A stretch of DNA of 64,000 bases from Microbacterium soli (GCF_039539005.1 NZ_BAABCP010000002.1:186001-250000), one strand, 5' to 3'. Positions 26,257 to 36,035 are shown, counted from the stretch's first letter. A program made the numbers and translations. Notes: a model not told the origin generated them from the letters alone.

Positions 26257-26688
26257 GTGACTGACACACATCTGCCCGAGCGTCTGGCCGAGGTCCGTGA
26301 GGAGTTCCTGGAGCTGTCCGAAGAGGACCGCCTGGAGCTTCTGCTGGAGTACTCCGCCGAGCTCCCTCCGGTGCCCGAGCACCTCGCCGACCGTGTCGAC
26401 ATGTACGAGCGCGTCGCCGAGTGCCAGTCCCCTGTGTTCATCAACATCGAGGTCACCGGCGGCGTCGTCGCCATGCATGCGACGGCGCCGCCGGAGGCGC
26501 CCACGACGCGCGGCTTCGCAAGCATCCTCGTGCAGGGGCTCACGGGTCTCACTGCCGACGAGGTGCTGGCCATCCCGGGCGACTACCCGCAGACGATCGG
26601 GCTGACCAAGTCCGTCTCGCCACTGCGCATCGCGGGGATGACGGGCATGCTCGTGCGCGCCCAGCGACAGGTCGCCAGGAAGCGCTGA
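26257..26688 (+). CDS. sufE: SufE-family sulfur acceptor
   Basis: A 143-residue protein of normal SufE length. The acceptor cysteine is Cys56 in VAECQSPVF, and the downstream ITGGV/HATAPPEAPTTRGFASILVQGL segment matches the family. It starts at a GTG 18 bp after the rhodanese gene and is surely in the same operon. It would accept persulfide sulfur from the neighbouring sulfurtransferase. Confidence 0.9.
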   Translation: MTDTHLPERLAEVREEFLELSEEDRLELLLEYSAELPPVPEHLADRVDMYERVAECQSPVFINIEVTGGVVAMHATAPPEAPTTRGFASILVQGLTGLTADEVLAIPGDYPQTIGLTKSVSPLRIAGMTGMLVRAQRQVARKR

Positions 26689-26753
26689 CCACAGCGCCCG
26701 CAGGTTCGAGCTCGCCGCCCGGCCTGCAAGTTCATGCGCTCAGCGGCCTGCGC

Positions 26754-27929
26754 TCAGTGGGATTCGGAGACCAGCGCACGCGCTGTGAGCCAGTCGACGA
26801 TCGCCGACGTCCAGCTGCTCTGGTCGTAGTTCCACAGCTTGGTGTGCCTCGCCCCCGTGAACGTCGGCATCGTCACCAGGTCGGGCCGCGCAGCCGCCAG
26901 CGCGTGCGACGCGTCGGAGGGCACGAACCCGTCGTCGTCGCTGTGCAGCAGCAGGATCGGCGTCTCGAGTTCAGAGGCACGGGACACCATGTCCAGGCGG
27001 TCGAATGCGATGGCGTGCTCCGCACCGCTCAGACGAGCCGTGAACGAATTCTCCAGTGCGCCCATCGCCAGCGCGGGCAGCGGCTCGCGCAGACCACCCT
27101 CACGCGCCTGGAAGCGCAGCACGGTCCGCCAGTCGACGACCGGGGAATCGAGGATGAGCGAGGCGATCCGTCCTCGGTGCGCGGATGACACCGCCGCCTG
27201 CAGGACGATCGCGCCCCCCATCGACCATCCCATGAGGATGACGCGCTGCGCGCCGTGACGCAGCGCGTGACCGATGGCCGCATCCACATCGTGCCATTCC
27301 GAGGCGCCCAGAGCATAGCTTCCCCCTCGGGAGGGCGGGGCCTCTCCGTCGTTGCGGTACGAGACGACCAGTGTCGGCAGCCCGAGGCGATGGAACACGG
27401 GCACGGCGCGCAGGCACTCCGCGCGTGTCGTCCCCCGCCCGTGCACCTGGATCACCCAGATGTCCGCGGGTGCGGCGCCGCTGACCGATGCGGGGAAGAA
27501 CCACGCCGGGCAGGGACCGGCCGGCGTCCCGATCAGAACGTCCTCCCAGGGAAGGTGCAGCTCCTGCGGGCTCACGTAGTACCAGCCGCTGAACGCGGCA
27601 TCACGATCGATCCGGGACCCCGGAGCGATCTGGGTGAGCAGCTTGCGCCGCACCGTGTGCGCACTGGCGCCGAGCACGGCTCCCAGTTTCACGTAGTCGT
27701 AGGTCCCGGTCGTGAACAGGCCGTAGCGGCCCGGCAACTCGGTGTCCAGCGTCCGATCCAGCTCGATGGTCTGCGCACCCGTGTCCACGGCGATGATGCG
27801 CGTGTCGTTGCGGCGCGAGGAAGGGGTGACCACGCGCCGCGCCGTGGCCAGCACCGTGACGGCCGCCGCCGCACCGATGGCCAGCAGCAGGGGGAGGACG
27901 ACAGCTACGGCGTGCCTGAGACTCTTCAT
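26754..27929 (-). CDS. Membrane-anchored alpha/beta hydrolase
   Basis: 391 residues: an N-terminal helix (MKSLRHAVAVVLPLLLAIGAAAAVTVLA, 1–28) anchors the protein, and the catalytic domain lies outside. The nucleophile elbow is GWSMGGAIV. The acid is near SDDDGF and the histidine in GARHTKLW. A long N-terminal domain (~30–175) precedes the hydrolase fold. It resembles extracytoplasmic peptidases/esterases of actinobacteria. It is divergent from the DUF3000 gene with only 25 bp between starts, so their promoters must overlap or lie within the coding ends. Confidence 0.82.
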   Translation of the reverse strand: MKSLRHAVAVVLPLLLAIGAAAAVTVLATARRVVTPSSRRNDTRIIAVDTGAQTIELDRTLDTELPGRYGLFTTGTYDYVKLGAVLGASAHTVRRKLLTQIAPGSRIDRDAAFSGWYYVSPQELHLPWEDVLIGTPAGPCPAWFFPASVSGAAPADIWVIQVHGRGTTRAECLRAVPVFHRLGLPTLVVSYRNDGEAPPSRGGSYALGASEWHDVDAAIGHALRHGAQRVILMGWSMGGAIVLQAAVSSAHRGRIASLILDSPVVDWRTVLRFQAREGGLREPLPALAMGALENSFTARLSGAEHAIAFDRLDMVSRASELETPILLLHSDDDGFVPSDASHALAAARPDLVTMPTFTGARHTKLWNYDQSSWTSAIVDWLTARALVSESH

Positions 27930-27954
27930 CGTCTCCTGACTCTAGCCTGTCCAC

Positions 27955-28536
27955 GTGACCGCTCACCCGGATGCCGCCGCCGTCTTCGAGGCCGCGGCGA
28001 GTCAGTTGCGCGAGACGTCGTTCCGCGCCGACATCGTCGTGCGGGAGATCCCGTCGCCGGCGGGGCTCGCACCGTTCTCCCTGGCCCTGGCGGCGGATGT
28101 GCGTCCCGACGATCACGGCGACTCCGTCTACGGCACGGGCCGTCTCGTCCTGCTCCACGACCCCGAGGAGCCGGTTGCCTGGGGCGGCCCGTGGCGCGTC
28201 GTGGCCTTCGCCCAGGCGCCGCTGGAGCCGGAGATCGGCACGGATCCGCTGCTGGCCGATGTCGCCTGGTCCTGGCTGATGGATGCACTCGACTCCCACG
28301 ACGCGCGTTACCACTCCGAATCCGGTACCACCACGAAGATCCTCTCGAAGGGCTTCGGCGGCCTCGCCGCGGATCGGGACGGAGCTCAGATCGAACTGCG
28401 CGCATCCTGGACACCTGACACTCCGCTGCGGCCGCATGTGGAAGCATGGGCGGAGTTGGTGGGGATGCTGGCGGGGCTTCCGCCGGGGTCCGAGGATGTC
28501 GCCGTGCTCGGCGCGAGAAGGGTGGAACGTGCCTGA
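27955..28536 (+). CDS. DUF3000-family protein
   Basis: A 193-residue actinobacterial protein of unknown function, recognised by its N-terminal pattern FEAAASQLRETSFRADIVVREIPSPAGLAPFSLALAADV and by its fixed place before the ribonuclease D-like gene. It has no membrane segment or signal. GTG start. It overlaps the next gene by 8 bp, so the two are coupled. Confidence 0.85.
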   Translation: MTAHPDAAAVFEAAASQLRETSFRADIVVREIPSPAGLAPFSLALAADVRPDDHGDSVYGTGRLVLLHDPEEPVAWGGPWRVVAFAQAPLEPEIGTDPLLADVAWSWLMDALDSHDARYHSESGTTTKILSKGFGGLAADRDGAQIELRASWTPDTPLRPHVEAWAELVGMLAGLPPGSEDVAVLGARRVERA

Positions 28537-29722
28537 ATACTCCGTGATCGATGACCACGCGGAGTTCGAGGAAGCCTGCCGAGCGCTCACCGATGCCCAC
28601 GGCCCCGTCGCCGTCGACGTCGAACGGGCATCGGGTTTCCGCTATTCCCAGCGTGCCTACCTCGTGCAGGTGTTCCGGGAGGGCGCCGGCGTCTTCCTGT
28701 TCGATCCGCCCGCTCTGGGTGATTTCATGCCGCTCCAGGCGGCGATCGGTGATGTCGAGTGGGTGTTCCACGCCGCCAGCCAGGACCTCCCGTCTCTGCG
28801 CGAGCTGGGTCTGGAGCCGCCGAGCATCTTCGACACGGAACTCGCATCGCGTCTGCTGGGCTGTGACGGCGTCGGGCTGGCTGCCGTCGTCGAGCGCACT
28901 CTGGGCATCACCCTCGCGAAGGCGCATTCGGCGGCGGACTGGTCCACTCGTCCGCTCCCCCAATCATGGCTGGAGTACGGCGCACTGGATGTGCTCCACC
29001 TCATCCGCGTTCGCGATATCCTCGCCGAGCAGCTGGCGGAGGCGGGCAAGACCGAGATCGCGGCTCAGGAGTTCCATGCGACGCTCACCAAGCCGCCGAA
29101 ACCCCCGCGCGCTGAGCCGTGGCGGCGGCTCAGCGGCCTCCACAAGGTGCGCGGTGCCCGCCAGCTGGCGGTGGCGAGGGAACTGTGGACCGCTCGTGAG
29201 GAGTATGCGAAGGAGGTCGACGTGTCACCGGGAAGACTGGTGCCCGACCGTGCGCTGCTCGCTGCCGTCCTCGCGGCACCTGCGAGCAAGTCCGCTCTGG
29301 CGGGGCTGAAGGAGTTCACGGGGCGCGCCAGCCGGACGCAGCTGGATCGGTGGTGGGATGCCATCGAGCGCGGTCGCCGTACTGAAGAGCTTCCGCGGGA
29401 GCGGGTTCCCAGCGATGCGCCGCCCCCGGCACGATCCTGGGCGGATCGGAATCCCGAAGCCGATCTGCGGCTGAAGACCGCTCGCCCCGTCGTCGAGGCT
29501 CTGGCGACGAAGCTTCACATGCCGACGGAGAATCTGCTCACCCCGGACCATTTGCGAAGGGTCGCCTGGCAGCCGCCCGCGTTCACGGCCGACGCCATCG
29601 GATCCGCCCTCGAATCCCTCGGTGCACGGCCGTGGCAGATTGCACGTACCGCACAGAAGATCGCTGATGCATTTGTGGAAGCTCATCAAGCTGCTTCCGG
29701 AGAGATCCCCGCGGCTTCGTAG
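28529..29722 (+). CDS. rnd: Ribonuclease D-like 3'-5' exonuclease with HRDC domain
   Basis: A 397-residue DEDD nuclease. The DEDD pattern begins with VAVDVERASGF (Asp/Glu of ExoI), continues with HAASQDLPSLRELG (ExoII) and ends with YGALDVLHL (ExoIII, YxxxD). One or two HRDC-like helical domains follow (~210–390). It would trim structured RNA, for example tRNA precursors. The GTG at 28529 overlaps the DUF3000 gene. Confidence 0.88.
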   Translation: MPEYSVIDDHAEFEEACRALTDAHGPVAVDVERASGFRYSQRAYLVQVFREGAGVFLFDPPALGDFMPLQAAIGDVEWVFHAASQDLPSLRELGLEPPSIFDTELASRLLGCDGVGLAAVVERTLGITLAKAHSAADWSTRPLPQSWLEYGALDVLHLIRVRDILAEQLAEAGKTEIAAQEFHATLTKPPKPPRAEPWRRLSGLHKVRGARQLAVARELWTAREEYAKEVDVSPGRLVPDRALLAAVLAAPASKSALAGLKEFTGRASRTQLDRWWDAIERGRRTEELPRERVPSDAPPPARSWADRNPEADLRLKTARPVVEALATKLHMPTENLLTPDHLRRVAWQPPAFTADAIGSALESLGARPWQIARTAQKIADAFVEAHQAASGEIPAAS

Positions 29723-29766
29723 ATTCGATCCAACCGATTCCTGAGCCCGGGCGCAGGATCCTAGGC

Positions 29767-29779
29767 TGGGTTCAACCCA
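29767..29779. promoter_or_regulatory. Perfect palindrome before fadA
   Basis: TGGGTT-C-AACCCA, 17 bp upstream of the fadA start and next to a possible -10 (TAGGCT, 29762–29767). It may be a repressor operator for the fadAB pair; no regulator gene is adjacent. Confidence 0.35.
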
Positions 29780-29795
29780 ACCAATGGAGGCAGGA

Positions 29796-31001
29796 GTGGC
29801 CGAGATCTCGGACGTCTTCTTCGTCGACGGAGTGCGCACGCCGTTCGGGCGCGCCGGCGAAAAAGGAATGTACTGGAACACCCGGGCGGATGACCTCGCC
29901 GTGAAGGCGACGATCGGTCTGATGGAGCGCAACCCCTCCGTCCCCGCGGACCGCATCGACGACGTCGCCATCGCCGCGACCTCGCAGACCGGCGATCAGG
30001 GCCTCACCCTCGGTCGCTCGGTCGCGATCCTCGCCGGCCTCCCGCAGAGCGTCTCGGGTCTTGCCATCGACCGCATGTGCGCAGGCGCCATGACTTCGGT
30101 GACGACCATGGGCGCCTCGATCGGCATCGGAATGTACGACCTCGCACTGGCGGGCGGAGTCGAGCACATGGGGCGTCACCCCATCGGCAGCAACGCCGAC
30201 CCGAACCCGCGCTTCGTCGCGGAGCGGATGGTGGACCCCGGTGCTCTGAACATGGGAGTGACGGCGGAGCGCATCTTCGACCGATTCCCGCATCTGACGA
30301 AGGAGCGGTCCGACCGCTTCGGCATGCTCAGCCAGCACAAGGTGCAGGCCGCGTACGACGCCGGCAAGATCCAGCCCGACCTGGTGCCCATCGCGATCAA
30401 GGGCGCAGACGGAGCGTGGGGTCTGGCCACGGAGGATGAGGGACGCCGACCGCAGACCACCATGGAGGACCTCGCCGGTCTGAAGACGCCGTTCCGCCCG
30501 CACGGCCGCGTCACGGCGGGCACCTCCTCGCCGCTCACCGACGGCGCCACCATGTCGCTGCTGGCCGGCGACCGAGCCGTCAAGGAGCTCGGCCTCACGC
30601 CGAAGATGCGGATGGTGTCCTTCGCCTTCGCCGGAGTCCAGCCCGAGATCATGGGCATCGGCCCGATCCCGTCGACCGAGAAGGCCCTCGAGAAGGCCGG
30701 GCTCGACATCTCCGACATCGGCCTGTTCGAGCTCAACGAGGCCTTCGCGATCCAGGTCATCTCCCTGCTCGACCACTTCGGGATCGCCGACGACGACCCG
30801 CGTGTCAACCAGTGGGGCGGGGCGATCGCCCTCGGGCATCCGCTCGCCGCGACCGGCGTGCGACTGATGATCCAGCTCGCGGCGCAGTTCGCCGAGCGTC
30901 CTGACGTGCGCTACGGCCTGACCGCCATGTGCGTGGGGCTGGGTCAGGGCGGCTCGGTCATCTGGGAGAACCCGTTCTACGACGGCAAGAAGCGGAAGTG
31001 A
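29796..31001 (+). CDS. fadA: Acetyl-CoA C-acyltransferase (thiolase)
   Basis: A 401-residue biosynthetic/degradative thiolase. The acylated cysteine is in DRMCAGAMTSV (~residue 92), NEAFA and GGAIALGHPLAATG hold the second site residues, and CVGLGQGGSV the final cysteine. It catalyses the thiolytic last step of fatty-acid beta-oxidation. The GTG at 29796 has GGAGG just upstream, better than the ATG at 29784. It overlaps fadB by one base (TGATG). Confidence 0.92.
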   Translation: MAEISDVFFVDGVRTPFGRAGEKGMYWNTRADDLAVKATIGLMERNPSVPADRIDDVAIAATSQTGDQGLTLGRSVAILAGLPQSVSGLAIDRMCAGAMTSVTTMGASIGIGMYDLALAGGVEHMGRHPIGSNADPNPRFVAERMVDPGALNMGVTAERIFDRFPHLTKERSDRFGMLSQHKVQAAYDAGKIQPDLVPIAIKGADGAWGLATEDEGRRPQTTMEDLAGLKTPFRPHGRVTAGTSSPLTDGATMSLLAGDRAVKELGLTPKMRMVSFAFAGVQPEIMGIGPIPSTEKALEKAGLDISDIGLFELNEAFAIQVISLLDHFGIADDDPRVNQWGGAIALGHPLAATGVRLMIQLAAQFAERPDVRYGLTAMCVGLGQGGSVIWENPFYDGKKRK

Positions 31002-33151
31002 TGGCGGACATGACCAACTACGACGACATCGACTTCTCCCCGATCACTGCTCTCACCGACGGCGAGGTGGTCACGCACTCCCCCGTGCGCGACATCCGGC
31101 TCGCCTCCGGCAGGGTGCTCGCCCTGATCACCCTCGACAACGGGCGCGATCACACTCGGCCCAACACGCTGGGACCCGCGACCCTCACCGAGCTCGGCGA
31201 GACGCTCGAAGGGCTCAGGGCGCGTGCGGCCGCGAGCGAGATCCAGGCGGTCGGCATCACCGGCAAGCAGTACGTGCTCGCCGCCGGCGCCGATCTGTCC
31301 GGCATCAGCCGCGTGGGCTCCAAGGACAACGCCCGTCTCATCGCGCAGCTGGGACACAAGGTCATCGGCTCGCTCTCCGATCTGGGCGTGCCCTCCTTCG
31401 CCTTCGTGAACGGACTCGCGCTCGGCGGGGGCATGGAGATCGCGCTGAACTCGACGTACCGCACGGTCGATGCCTCGGCCGCGGCGCTCGCGCTGCCCGA
31501 GGTGTTCCTGGGCATCATCCCCGGTTGGGGCGGCGCCTACCTCGTGCCGAACCTGATCGGCATCGAGAACGCCCTCGAGGTGATCATCTCGAACCCGCTC
31601 AAGCAGAACCGGATGCTGAAGCCTCAGCAGGCCTTCGAGCTGGGGCTGTTCGATGAGATCTACCCCGCCGCGAACTTCCTGGAGGACTCACTGGCCTGGG
31701 CGGACGCCGTGCTCGGCGGCAGGAAGGTCGAGCGCAGGAACGCCCCGGGCAAGATCGAGCGCACGGTCAAGTGGCCGGTCGCCATCAAGATGGCTCGCGG
31801 CATGCTCGAGTCGAAGATCGGCACCGTGCCGCGCTCGCCCTACGCGGCGCTCGAACTGCTCGACAAGGCGAAGAGCGGCACGAAGGAGGAGGGTTTCGCC
31901 CGCGAGGACGAGGCACTGGCCGAACTGGTGACCGGCGACCAGTTCGCGGCCTCGATGTACGCCTTCGATCTGGTGCAGAAGCGTGCGAAGCGCCCTGTCG
32001 GTGCGCCCGACAAGGCGCTCGCGAAGAAAGTCACGAAGGTCGGCATCATCGGTGCGGGCCTCATGGCCAGCCAGTTCGCCCTGCTGTTCGTGCGAAAGCT
32101 GCAGGTGCCCGTGCTCATCACCGACCTGGACCAGGCTCGCGTGGACAAGGGCGTCGCGTACATCCAGGACGAGATCGGCAAACTCGAGGCCAAGGGCCGT
32201 CTGGACGGCGACACGGCCAACAAGCTGCGCGGCCTGGTCACCGGAACCACCGACAAGAGCCTGTACGCGGACTGCGACTTCGTGATCGAGGCGGTCTTCG
32301 AGGAGGTTGCCGTCAAGCAGGCGGTGTTCGGCGAGATCGAGCAGATCGTCACCGATGACACGATCCTCGCGACCAACACATCCTCGCTCTCGGTCGCGGA
32401 GATCGGCTCCCAGCTCGCGCATCCGGAGCGTCTGGTGGGCTTCCACTTCTTCAACCCGGTCGCGGTCATGCCGCTCATCGAGATCGTGAAGACGGATGCC
32501 ACCACGGATGCGGCCCTCTCGACGGCCTTCGTGGTCGCGAAGGGCCTGGGCAAGAACGCCGTGCTGACGGCCGATGCGCCCGGCTTCGTCGTGAACCGCC
32601 TGCTCGCCAAGGTCATGGGAGAAGCCGCGCGCGCCGTGTACGAGGGCACGCCGGTCGTCGCGGTCGAGAAGGCGTTCGGGCCCCTCGGGCTCCCGATGGG
32701 CCCGTTCCAGCTGATCGATCTGGTCGGCTGGAAGGTCGCGGCGCACGTGCAGGACACCATGGTCCGCGCCTTCCCCGACCGCTTCTACGCCAATGAGAAC
32801 TTCCACGCTCTCGCCGAGTTGGACGCGGTGGTGGAGAAGGACAAGGGCGGACGGGTGACGGGCTGGACGAAGGCCGCGGAGAAGGCGCTCAAGGGCCAGA
32901 CCGGCTCCTCTCCGGCATCCGCCGAGACCATCCTGCGTCGGGTGCAGGACGGTCTGGCGCAGGAGATCCGGATCATGCTCGACGAGGGCGTGGTTCCGGA
33001 GGTCCAGGACATCGACCTGTGCCTGATCCTGGGCGCCGGCTGGCCGTTCATCGACGGCGGCGCTTCGCCGTACCTCGACCGCGAGGGAGCCTCGGAGCGC
33101 GTGTTCGGCGGCACCTTCCACACTCCGCCGATCCGCGGGATCGACGACTGA
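31001..33151 (+). CDS. fadB: Fused enoyl-CoA hydratase / 3-hydroxyacyl-CoA dehydrogenase
   Basis: A 716-residue bifunctional enzyme. The N-terminal crotonase domain (~40–290) has the oxyanion-hole segments AAGADLSG and GLALGGGMEIAL. The NAD-binding domain starts at VGIIGAGLMASQFALLF (~345), with LATNTSSLSV and HFFNPVAVMPLIEIV. The C-terminal dimerisation repeats carry FVVNRLLAKVMGEA and GLPMGPFQLIDLVG. With fadA it forms the trifunctional beta-oxidation complex in the cytosol. All key segments are intact. Confidence 0.92.
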   Translation: MADMTNYDDIDFSPITALTDGEVVTHSPVRDIRLASGRVLALITLDNGRDHTRPNTLGPATLTELGETLEGLRARAAASEIQAVGITGKQYVLAAGADLSGISRVGSKDNARLIAQLGHKVIGSLSDLGVPSFAFVNGLALGGGMEIALNSTYRTVDASAAALALPEVFLGIIPGWGGAYLVPNLIGIENALEVIISNPLKQNRMLKPQQAFELGLFDEIYPAANFLEDSLAWADAVLGGRKVERRNAPGKIERTVKWPVAIKMARGMLESKIGTVPRSPYAALELLDKAKSGTKEEGFAREDEALAELVTGDQFAASMYAFDLVQKRAKRPVGAPDKALAKKVTKVGIIGAGLMASQFALLFVRKLQVPVLITDLDQARVDKGVAYIQDEIGKLEAKGRLDGDTANKLRGLVTGTTDKSLYADCDFVIEAVFEEVAVKQAVFGEIEQIVTDDTILATNTSSLSVAEIGSQLAHPERLVGFHFFNPVAVMPLIEIVKTDATTDAALSTAFVVAKGLGKNAVLTADAPGFVVNRLLAKVMGEAARAVYEGTPVVAVEKAFGPLGLPMGPFQLIDLVGWKVAAHVQDTMVRAFPDRFYANENFHALAELDAVVEKDKGGRVTGWTKAAEKALKGQTGSSPASAETILRRVQDGLAQEIRIMLDEGVVPEVQDIDLCLILGAGWPFIDGGASPYLDREGASERVFGGTFHTPPIRGIDD

Positions 33152-33167
33152 TCAGCGCTGGTTGGAT

Positions 33168-33193
33168 GGGGTCGCCCTTCTCGGGGCGGCCCC
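33168..33193. terminator. Terminator between fadB and dxs
   Basis: GGGGTCGCCC pairs with GGGCGGCCCC through a short loop, followed by TTCTGC. It serves the convergent pair. Confidence 0.5.
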
Positions 33194-33233
33194 TTCTGCG
33201 CTCTGCGGAGGTTCCTCTTCCGAGACGTGAGAC

Positions 33234-35177
33234 TCAGCCGCGGTCGTGGATCGGCAGTTCGATGGCGCCGGTCTCTCCCGTCTGACGCGCCACGGGGACG
33301 CGCTTTCCGAGCACCTGGGCGACGACGTCCTGAGCGATCTTCGCGGCCGTCAGACCGGCATCATGCAGGATCTGGTCACGAGTCGCGTGAGCGATGTACT
33401 CGTCCGGCACGCCCAGCTCGTCCACCGCCGTGTCGATGCCCGCCTCGCGCAGCACCTGCCGGACGCGCGTACCGACACCGCCGACGCGGATGCCGTCCTC
33501 GAGCGTGATCACCAGCCGGTGGCGTGCTGCGAGCTCCAGCACGGAGGGCTGCACGGGGATGACCCAGCGCGGGTCGATGACCGTCGCACCGATCCCCTGC
33601 GCGCGCAGCCGCGCGGCGACATCCAGTGCGAGAGCGGTGAACGGCCCGATCCCGACCAGCAGGACGTCCTCGGTCTCGTCCCTCGCGAGCACGTCGACGC
33701 CGTCCGCCATGCGCTCGATGGCGGGGAGACCCTCCGGCACGGTGCCCTTCGGGTATCGGATCACCGTGGGAGCGTCGTCGACGGCCGTCGCTTCACCCAG
33801 CAGCTCCTGCAGCCGTGTCGCGTCCCGCGGGGCGGCGATGCGGATGCCGGGCACGATCTGCAGCATGGCGAGGTCCCAGATGCCGTGATGGCTGGGCCCG
33901 TCGGGGCCGGTCACCCCGGCACGATCCAGCACGAACGTCACTCCGGCCCGGTGCAGCCCGACATCCATCAGCACCTGGTCGAACGCCCTGCCCAGGAAGG
34001 TCGCGTAGACGGCCACGACGGGATGAAGCCCCCCGAACGCCAGTCCCGCTGCCGAGGCGACGGCGTGCTGCTCGGCGATGCCGACGTCGTAGACGCGATT
34101 CGGGTAGCGTTCGGCGAACGGCGCGAGGCCCGTGGGGCGCAGCATAGCCGCGGTCATGGCGATGATCTTCTCGTCTCGGCCTCCGAGTTCCACCAGCGCG
34201 TCGGCGAACACGGAGGACCACGACCGGCCCGTCGACGCGGTCAGCGCGTCGCCCGTCTTCGGGTCGATCCGCCCGACCGCGTGGAACTGGTCGGCGACGT
34301 CATCGCGGGCGGGCTGGTAGCCGCGTCCCTTCTCCGTGATGACGTGGACGATCACGGGTGCCCCGTAGTCCTTCGCGAGACTGAGGGTCTCCAGCAGGGC
34401 GGGGATGTCGTGCCCGTCGACCGGGCCGAGGTACTTGATGTCGAGGTTGGAGTACAGCGCGACGTTGTTCGTGAAGCGCGACAGGAACCCGCGGGTCCCG
34501 CCTCTGACTCCGCGGAACAGCGCCCTGCCGAACGGACCGAATGCGCGGAAGAGCCGATCCGACTTGCGATGCATCTCGCGGTACGCGGCCGCGGTGCGCA
34601 CCCTGTTGAGGTACCGGGACATGCCGCCGATGGTCGGCGCGTAGGAGCGACCGTTGTCGTTGACGACGATGACGAGGTTGCGCTCGTTGTCGTCGGAGAT
34701 GTTGTTGAGCGCCTCCCAGGTCATGCCGCCGGTCAGCGCCCCGTCGCCGACGACGGCCACCACATGACGGTCCCCCCTGCCGGTCGCGGTCAGCGCGCGG
34801 GAGACGCCGTCCGCCCAGCTCAGCGAGCTGGAGGCGTGCGAAGACTCCACGACGTCATGCGGGCTCTCCGCGCGCTGCGGGTACCCCGCCAGACCGCCCC
34901 GGGATCGCAGCAGGGAGAAGTCCTGCCTGCCCGTGAGCAGCTTGTGCACATAGGACTGGTGGCCGGTGTCGAAGATGATCGGGTCCTCCGGCGACGCGAA
35001 CACCCGGTGCAGTGCGATGGTCAGCTCCACGACACCGAGGTTGGGCCCGAGGTGCCCGCCGGTGCGGGCGACGTTCTCGACGAGGAAGGTCCGGATCTCA
35101 GCGGCGAGTTCGGTCAGCTCCTCCGGGGCGAGTCGATCGAGGTCTCTGGGACCGGTGATGGTCGGCAGGATCGGCAT
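33234..35177 (-). CDS. dxs: 1-Deoxy-D-xylulose-5-phosphate synthase
   Basis: A 647-residue thiamine-diphosphate enzyme that condenses pyruvate and glyceraldehyde-3-phosphate, the first step of the MEP isoprenoid pathway. HQSYVHKLLTGR, the ThDP site GDGALTGGMTWEALNN with NDN downstream, and IAEQHAVASAAGLAFGG are all present. Length is normal. The neighbourhood with fadAB and rnd is the common actinobacterial order. A GGAGGAGC site precedes the ATG at 35177. Confidence 0.95.
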   Translation of the reverse strand: MPILPTITGPRDLDRLAPEELTELAAEIRTFLVENVARTGGHLGPNLGVVELTIALHRVFASPEDPIIFDTGHQSYVHKLLTGRQDFSLLRSRGGLAGYPQRAESPHDVVESSHASSSLSWADGVSRALTATGRGDRHVVAVVGDGALTGGMTWEALNNISDDNERNLVIVVNDNGRSYAPTIGGMSRYLNRVRTAAAYREMHRKSDRLFRAFGPFGRALFRGVRGGTRGFLSRFTNNVALYSNLDIKYLGPVDGHDIPALLETLSLAKDYGAPVIVHVITEKGRGYQPARDDVADQFHAVGRIDPKTGDALTASTGRSWSSVFADALVELGGRDEKIIAMTAAMLRPTGLAPFAERYPNRVYDVGIAEQHAVASAAGLAFGGLHPVVAVYATFLGRAFDQVLMDVGLHRAGVTFVLDRAGVTGPDGPSHHGIWDLAMLQIVPGIRIAAPRDATRLQELLGEATAVDDAPTVIRYPKGTVPEGLPAIERMADGVDVLARDETEDVLLVGIGPFTALALDVAARLRAQGIGATVIDPRWVIPVQPSVLELAARHRLVITLEDGIRVGGVGTRVRQVLREAGIDTAVDELGVPDEYIAHATRDQILHDAGLTAAKIAQDVVAQVLGKRVPVARQTGETGAIELPIHDRG

Positions 35178-35315
35178 GGGCGCTCCTCCGCGATTCGACG
35201 ATGGCGCGGGCCGGCGATCCGCGCGAACCCGTTCAGTCTATCTCCGAGTCGCTGAGTGTTCGGCATGCGGCGGGCCGCGCCTCCGGCCGTCGGCTGTCAT
35301 GTCAGGGTGGCAGGC

Positions 35316-35987
35316 ATGAGCATTCGTCCACTGGCCGTCCTCTCCGCCACCGCCGTCGCGCTGGCCCTGACCGCGTGCACAGCGCCTCCGACTCCCGCGG
35401 CGACCTCCGCGCCGCCGCCGGCGGAGGCCGCGGAGGTCGTGACGGCTCCGACTCCCGAGGTCGAGCCGCCGCCGGACCCGGACAGCTGCGATGCGCTCGG
35501 CTGGACCACGGCGGGCACGGATCAGCGGCTCGTCGGGGACGTCCACGACCGCGGTGCGCGCGCACTCGCGGCCGGTGCGGTCGGCCACGACTCCGAAGGA
35601 CGGATCGTCACGTACACGGTCGCCGCGGGCGACGCACCGGATGCGATCGGGGAACGCCTCTGCATCCGCAACGCCGGTTCGCTGGCGGAGCTCAACCACA
35701 CGCGCACGATCCACCCCGACCAGGTGCTGCGGATCTTCCACGACCCCGCCGTGCCCGTGGTGCCCTACTACAACCCGCGCGACGCGGAGCCGGGATTCGC
35801 CCAGATCCCGTACCAGCAGGCCATCGAGGCGATGGGTGCGGCCGCCGACGCGGGTGACGTCGCCACATTGCGGAAGATCTGGCAGGACACGTTGTCCGGC
35901 ATGTTCGTCAATGCCGACACAAGAGCGCAGATCCAGAGCGAGATCGATGCGGGAGACGTCGACGTCCTCCGCCAGATGTTCTCGTAG
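35316..35987 (+). CDS. Putative lipoprotein with LysM-like domain
   Basis: 223 residues. The signal peptide ends in LALTAC (Cys21), followed by a Pro/Ala-rich linker (~22–60). A LysM-like module is recognisable in YTVAAGDAPDAIGERLCIRNAGSLAELNHTRTIHPDQVLRI (~107–150), where two extra cysteines may matter. The rest is helical and unassigned. It is probably membrane-anchored, with the module touching peptidoglycan. The ATG at 35316 is the only start giving a proper signal peptide. Confidence 0.75.
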   Translation: MSIRPLAVLSATAVALALTACTAPPTPAATSAPPPAEAAEVVTAPTPEVEPPPDPDSCDALGWTTAGTDQRLVGDVHDRGARALAAGAVGHDSEGRIVTYTVAAGDAPDAIGERLCIRNAGSLAELNHTRTIHPDQVLRIFHDPAVPVVPYYNPRDAEPGFAQIPYQQAIEAMGAAADAGDVATLRKIWQDTLSGMFVNADTRAQIQSEIDAGDVDVLRQMFS

Positions 35988-36003
35988 CCCACGTCGAAGC
36001 AGC

Positions 36004-36035
36004 GCGCCCCGCCCGGCATGAGCCGGACGGGGCGC
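36004..36035. terminator. Strong hairpin at the end of the core region
   Basis: GCGCCCCGCCCGGC pairs with GCCGGACGGGGCGC (one C·A mismatch) around a 4-base loop, 16 bp after the lipoprotein stop. Confidence 0.6.

Noticed and set aside
28283..28528. An upstream extension of the ribonuclease D-like frame
   Set aside because: It is read out of frame through the DUF3000 gene; the GTG at 28529 gives the family N-terminus.
33246..35255. A 669-codon plus-strand frame opposite dxs
   Set aside because: Shadow of dxs, which has all catalytic motifs.
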